Positions 8,397 to 10,283 of a stretch of DNA of 10,283 nucleotides are shown piece after piece; positions within the stretch are counted from its first letter, which is position 1; each line of letters begins with the position of its first letter. Below the pieces are notes generated by a model that saw nothing but the letters and a program-made list of their open reading frames with translations, was not told the origin of the DNA and ran no database searches. This DNA is from Calditerrivibrio sp. (GTDB lineage: Bacteria > Chrysiogenota > Deferribacteres > Deferribacterales > Calditerrivibrionaceae), in NCBI GenBank assembly GCA_020217115.1, contig JAIWOA010000113.1, positions 1 through 10,283 on the forward strand, in the 5' to 3' direction. Both the position numbers and the translations under genes were made by a program.

Positions 8397-8762
8397 CTAT
8401 TCTCTTTCTATTTTTACCTTTATTATATTACCAGCTGGCTTAACAATTGGAACATTTTGATCGTTTGTATTGATATGTTCTCTTATAAAATTTGCCATTT
8501 CATCCAGTTTACTTTTAAGCTCCTCTATCTGTTCCCTCATTTTTAAAATTATTTCCACCCCAGCAAGATTTACACCCATATCCCTTGTTAGAGTGGTAAT
8601 AAATCTAAGCTTTTCTATATCTTCCTCAGAGTATAGGCGTACATTACCTATAGTTCTTGAGGGTTTTACCAGCTCTATTCTCTCATACTGCCTCAAGGTT
8701 TGGGGGTGAATATTAAGCAATTCTGAAACTACACTTATTACGTAAAGGGGTTTATCTTTCAT
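8397..8762 (-). CDS. hspR: HspR, MerR-family heat-shock repressor
   Basis: Transcriptional repressor of chaperone operons. In Streptomyces and Helicobacter it is autoregulatory and, at least in Streptomyces, needs DnaK as co-repressor, so that titration of DnaK by unfolded proteins relieves repression. The 121 residues show a MerR winged helix-turn-helix at ~6-55 with the HspR wording NIHPQTLRQYER, the wing GNVRLYSEEDIEKL, and GVNLAGVEIILKMREQIEEL leading into a dimerising coiled coil (~70-95). No metal-sensing cysteines are present, which argues against a metal-sensing MerR. The gene sits between a dnaJ-type gene and clpB, the classical HspR neighbourhood. The ATG at 8762 has AGGTGA (8767-8772), overlapping the dnaJ stop, so translation may be coupled. 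The C terminus (~105-121) is unlike what I recall of the family and is not interpreted. Confidence 0.93.
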   Translation of the reverse strand: MKDKPLYVISVVSELLNIHPQTLRQYERIELVKPSRTIGNVRLYSEEDIEKLRFITTLTRDMGVNLAGVEIILKMREQIEELKSKLDEMANFIREHINTNDQNVPIVKPAGNIIKVKIERE

Positions 8763-8770
8763 AGCATCAC

Positions 8771-9868
8771 CTATATTTTACCTTTTTCTAAAAGTTGTTT
8801 CCTTATGTTTCCCGAATATCTTTTCCTCATCTCTTGCAGTATATCTCTATCTTTTTCCATTGCTATTGCAGGAATTTTTACATGTAATCTGACATAGAGA
8901 TCACCAATCTCAGAACCGTTCAGATGAGGAATACCTTTACCCTTTATCCTCAGCAATTGGCCAGATTCAGCTCCTGCTGGTATAGTTATATTTATTGCTC
9001 CATAAGGGGTTGGTACAGTTATCTTATCCCCAAGCGCAGCCTCAAACATATCTATATCAACATTAACATAAATATTGTAACCCTGTCTTTCAAATATTGG
9101 ATGTTTTTCTATATTAGTTACAATATAAAGGTCGCCACTTGCTGCTCCGTAAGCTCCTTCATTGCCTTTACCTGGTATCCTTATATTTGTTCCACTGTCA
9201 ACCCCTTTAGGGATCTTTACTTTTATCTTTTCGTTTGTTAAAATTTTACCCTTTCCACCGCAGGCAGAGCAAGTAGAGTGTAATATCACCCCTTTTCCAT
9301 GGCAAGTTTTGCATGGAATCTGACTTATAAAAAAACCAGACTTATGATTGATAAAACCTGTACCATGACATGTTGGGCATTGGCTTGTATTCCCACCTTC
9401 TCCATGACATTTGCTACAATTCACATTTCTTGAGATATTTATTTCATATTCTCCTCCATTTATTGAAACGGCAAATGGCAGTGACATTGTATACGAGAGG
9501 TCTTCCCCTTTTTTCTCTTTTGCCCTTTGTCTGGTTCTTCCTCCAAAAATATCTGAAAATATATCTTCAAAATTAAAGTTACCTGCCCTAAAGTTTTTTA
9601 AATCATCAAAATTCATATCAGAGAAATTATAGCCTTGTCCGGATGATGTAAATGCCTCATGACCGACACTGTCGTATTCTCTCCTCTTATCCGGGTCAGA
9701 GAGTACTGCATATGCTTCAGAAATCTCTTTAAATTTGATTTCTGCCTCTTTATTATTTTGGTTGACATCGGGATGATATTTTCTTGCAAGCTTTCTATAT
9801 GCCTTTTTTATCTCATCTTGAGTAGCACTTTTTGAAACTCCCAATATCTCATAGTAATTTTTTCCCAT
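8771..9868 (-). CDS. dnaJ: DnaJ-type (class I) Hsp40 co-chaperone
   Basis: J-domain co-chaperone that stimulates DnaK ATPase and hands over unfolded clients. In the 365 residues, the J domain spans ~4-68 with the essential HPD at 32-34. A Phe/Gly-containing linker spans ~70-110. Four zinc-binding CxxCxGxG-type repeats lie at 151-158 (CSKCHGEG), 164-171 (CPTCHGTG), 186-193 (CKTCHGKG) and 200-207 (CSACGGKG). Two substrate-binding beta domains span ~215-335 and are followed by a C-terminal dimerisation tail. All eight zinc-ligand cysteines are present, which makes this class I DnaJ rather than CbpA. The linker is richer in Asn, Asp and Phe than in Gly. No dnaK or grpE is nearby, so a second dnaJ may sit with dnaK elsewhere. 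AGAGG lies five bases upstream of the ATG at 9868 (9874-9878). The hspR start follows eight bases after the stop. Confidence 0.96.
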   Translation of the reverse strand: MGKNYYEILGVSKSATQDEIKKAYRKLARKYHPDVNQNNKEAEIKFKEISEAYAVLSDPDKRREYDSVGHEAFTSSGQGYNFSDMNFDDLKNFRAGNFNFEDIFSDIFGGRTRQRAKEKKGEDLSYTMSLPFAVSINGGEYEINISRNVNCSKCHGEGGNTSQCPTCHGTGFINHKSGFFISQIPCKTCHGKGVILHSTCSACGGKGKILTNEKIKVKIPKGVDSGTNIRIPGKGNEGAYGAASGDLYIVTNIEKHPIFERQGYNIYVNVDIDMFEAALGDKITVPTPYGAINITIPAGAESGQLLRIKGKGIPHLNGSEIGDLYVRLHVKIPAIAMEKDRDILQEMRKRYSGNIRKQLLEKGKI

Positions 9869-9886
9869 TTTAACCTCTTATCTTTT

Positions 9887-9915
9887 ATGGTGGAGAGGGG
9901 GATTCCCTCCACCAT
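9887..9915 (-). repeat. 9-bp perfect inverted repeat between hsp20 and dnaJ
   Basis: ATGGTGGAG and its exact reverse complement CTCCACCAT flank 11 bases. In the mRNA this forms a G+C-richer stem ending 18 bases before the dnaJ start and 8 before its Shine-Dalgarno sequence. No T-run follows on either strand, so it is not a standard terminator. It could act as an RNA processing or stability element that sets the hsp20:dnaJ ratio. It could also be an operator, since its half-sites are 20 bp apart, about two helical turns. It matches neither CIRCE nor the actinobacterial HAIR sequence. The repeat is clear but its role is not known. Confidence 0.7.
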
Positions 9916-9926
9916 TATTCAGGTAA

Positions 9927-10283
9927 TTACTCATCTTTTGTAACTTTAATTACCTTTGTTTTAACATTTTCGAGCTTAGGGATAGATATTTTCAACAAAC
10001 CATCCTTTAAGCTAGCTTTTATCTGTGTAAAGTCCAGATTGTTTGGCAATGAAAAAAGTCTTGAAAATTTACCAAACTGTCTTTCCATTCTAAAACAATT
10101 GTCTTTGTCTTGCTCGAAGGGAGCTTTCTTTTCACCTTTAACAGATAAAACACCATCTGATACCTGAATTTCAATATCCTCTTCGGACACCCCAGGGATG
10201 TCCATCAATAAAACTATTTCATTTTCCTTTTCAAAGACATCTACAGGTGGCACAAATTCAGTTTTGCCTTGATGGCTGTCCTG
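9927..10283 (-). CDS. Small heat-shock protein, Hsp20/alpha-crystallin family (5' end missing)
   Basis: ATP-independent holdase that binds unfolding proteins and passes them to the DnaK/ClpB system. The frame is open to the right edge, so the start lies outside the window; a GTG at 10253 is internal to the frame and need not be used. The 118 visible residues hold the alpha-crystallin domain, beginning VPPVDVFEKENEIVLLMDIP, then GVLSVKGEKK, RQFGKFSRLFSLP and the signature ASLKDGLLKISIPK (the A-x-x-x-x-G-x-L motif). The tail includes VIKV, a likely I/V-x-I/V oligomerisation motif. Only part of the variable N-terminal arm is missing. It is the first visible gene of the hsp20-dnaJ-hspR-clpB operon. 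The operon promoter and any HspR operator should lie beyond the right edge. Confidence 0.95.
   Translation of the reverse strand, partial: QDSHQGKTEFVPPVDVFEKENEIVLLMDIPGVSEEDIEIQVSDGVLSVKGEKKAPFEQDKDNCFRMERQFGKFSRLFSLPNNLDFTQIKASLKDGLLKISIPKLENVKTKVIKVTKDE

Noticed and set aside
8656..8697. CTTGAG (8656-8661) and CTCAAG (8692-8697), resembling the half-sites of an HspR HAIR element, inside hspR.
   Set aside because: They are 30 bp apart instead of the 7 bp of the known operator and lie within coding sequence, so they are probably chance.
9870..9926. Possible internal promoter for dnaJ (TTACAA upstream of AATAAT with an 18-bp spacer).
   Set aside because: The -35 match is poor and the A+T background makes a near -10 box unremarkable, so it is not listed as a feature. 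It is mentioned only in connection with the inverted repeat.

Overview
The window is an AT-rich bacterial chromosome segment, roughly one-third G+C, with densely packed housekeeping and stress genes. It shows no mobile elements, RNA genes or CRISPR. The AT-rich codon use, the AcnA-type aconitase, an HspR-controlled chaperone cluster and an SspB-like ClpXP adaptor outside an obvious proteobacterial context suggest an anaerobic or thermophilic lineage such as Deferribacterota (Calditerrivibrio/Deferribacter-like). That placement is an impression from protein style, not a demonstrated assignment.

Layout. (1) Positions 1-2016, + strand: the 3' three-quarters of an aconitase gene, cut by the left edge. 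It converges with the next block across a 7-bp gap. (2) Positions 2024-5664, - strand: four genes that overlap one another end to end. In transcription order they are a sigma-70 family factor, a class I photolyase, a ketopantoate reductase (PanE/ApbA family) and a small SspB-like ClpXP adaptor. A good promoter lies at 5691-5720. (3) Positions 5754-5787: a rho-independent terminator ending the upstream operon. (4) Positions 5787-10283, - strand: a heat-shock operon in the order hsp20 (cut by the right edge), dnaJ-type co-chaperone, hspR repressor, clpB disaggregase. A conspicuous 9-bp inverted repeat lies between hsp20 and dnaJ.

How the genes fit together. The heat-shock operon encodes a complete aggregate-handling set apart from DnaK/GrpE. 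The small Hsp holds unfolding proteins, the J-protein delivers them to DnaK (encoded elsewhere), ClpB pulls aggregates apart, and HspR is the expected DnaK-responsive repressor. The neighbouring operon pairs a transcription initiation factor with DNA repair, CoA-precursor synthesis and an adaptor for targeted proteolysis. The most notable item is the 132-residue adaptor, which is easily left as hypothetical. It carries both the SspB fold signature and a C-terminal LKVVK tail nearly identical to the ClpX-docking tail of E. coli SspB (LRVVK). I found no convincing wholly new system; the novelty here is in gene arrangement and regulation.
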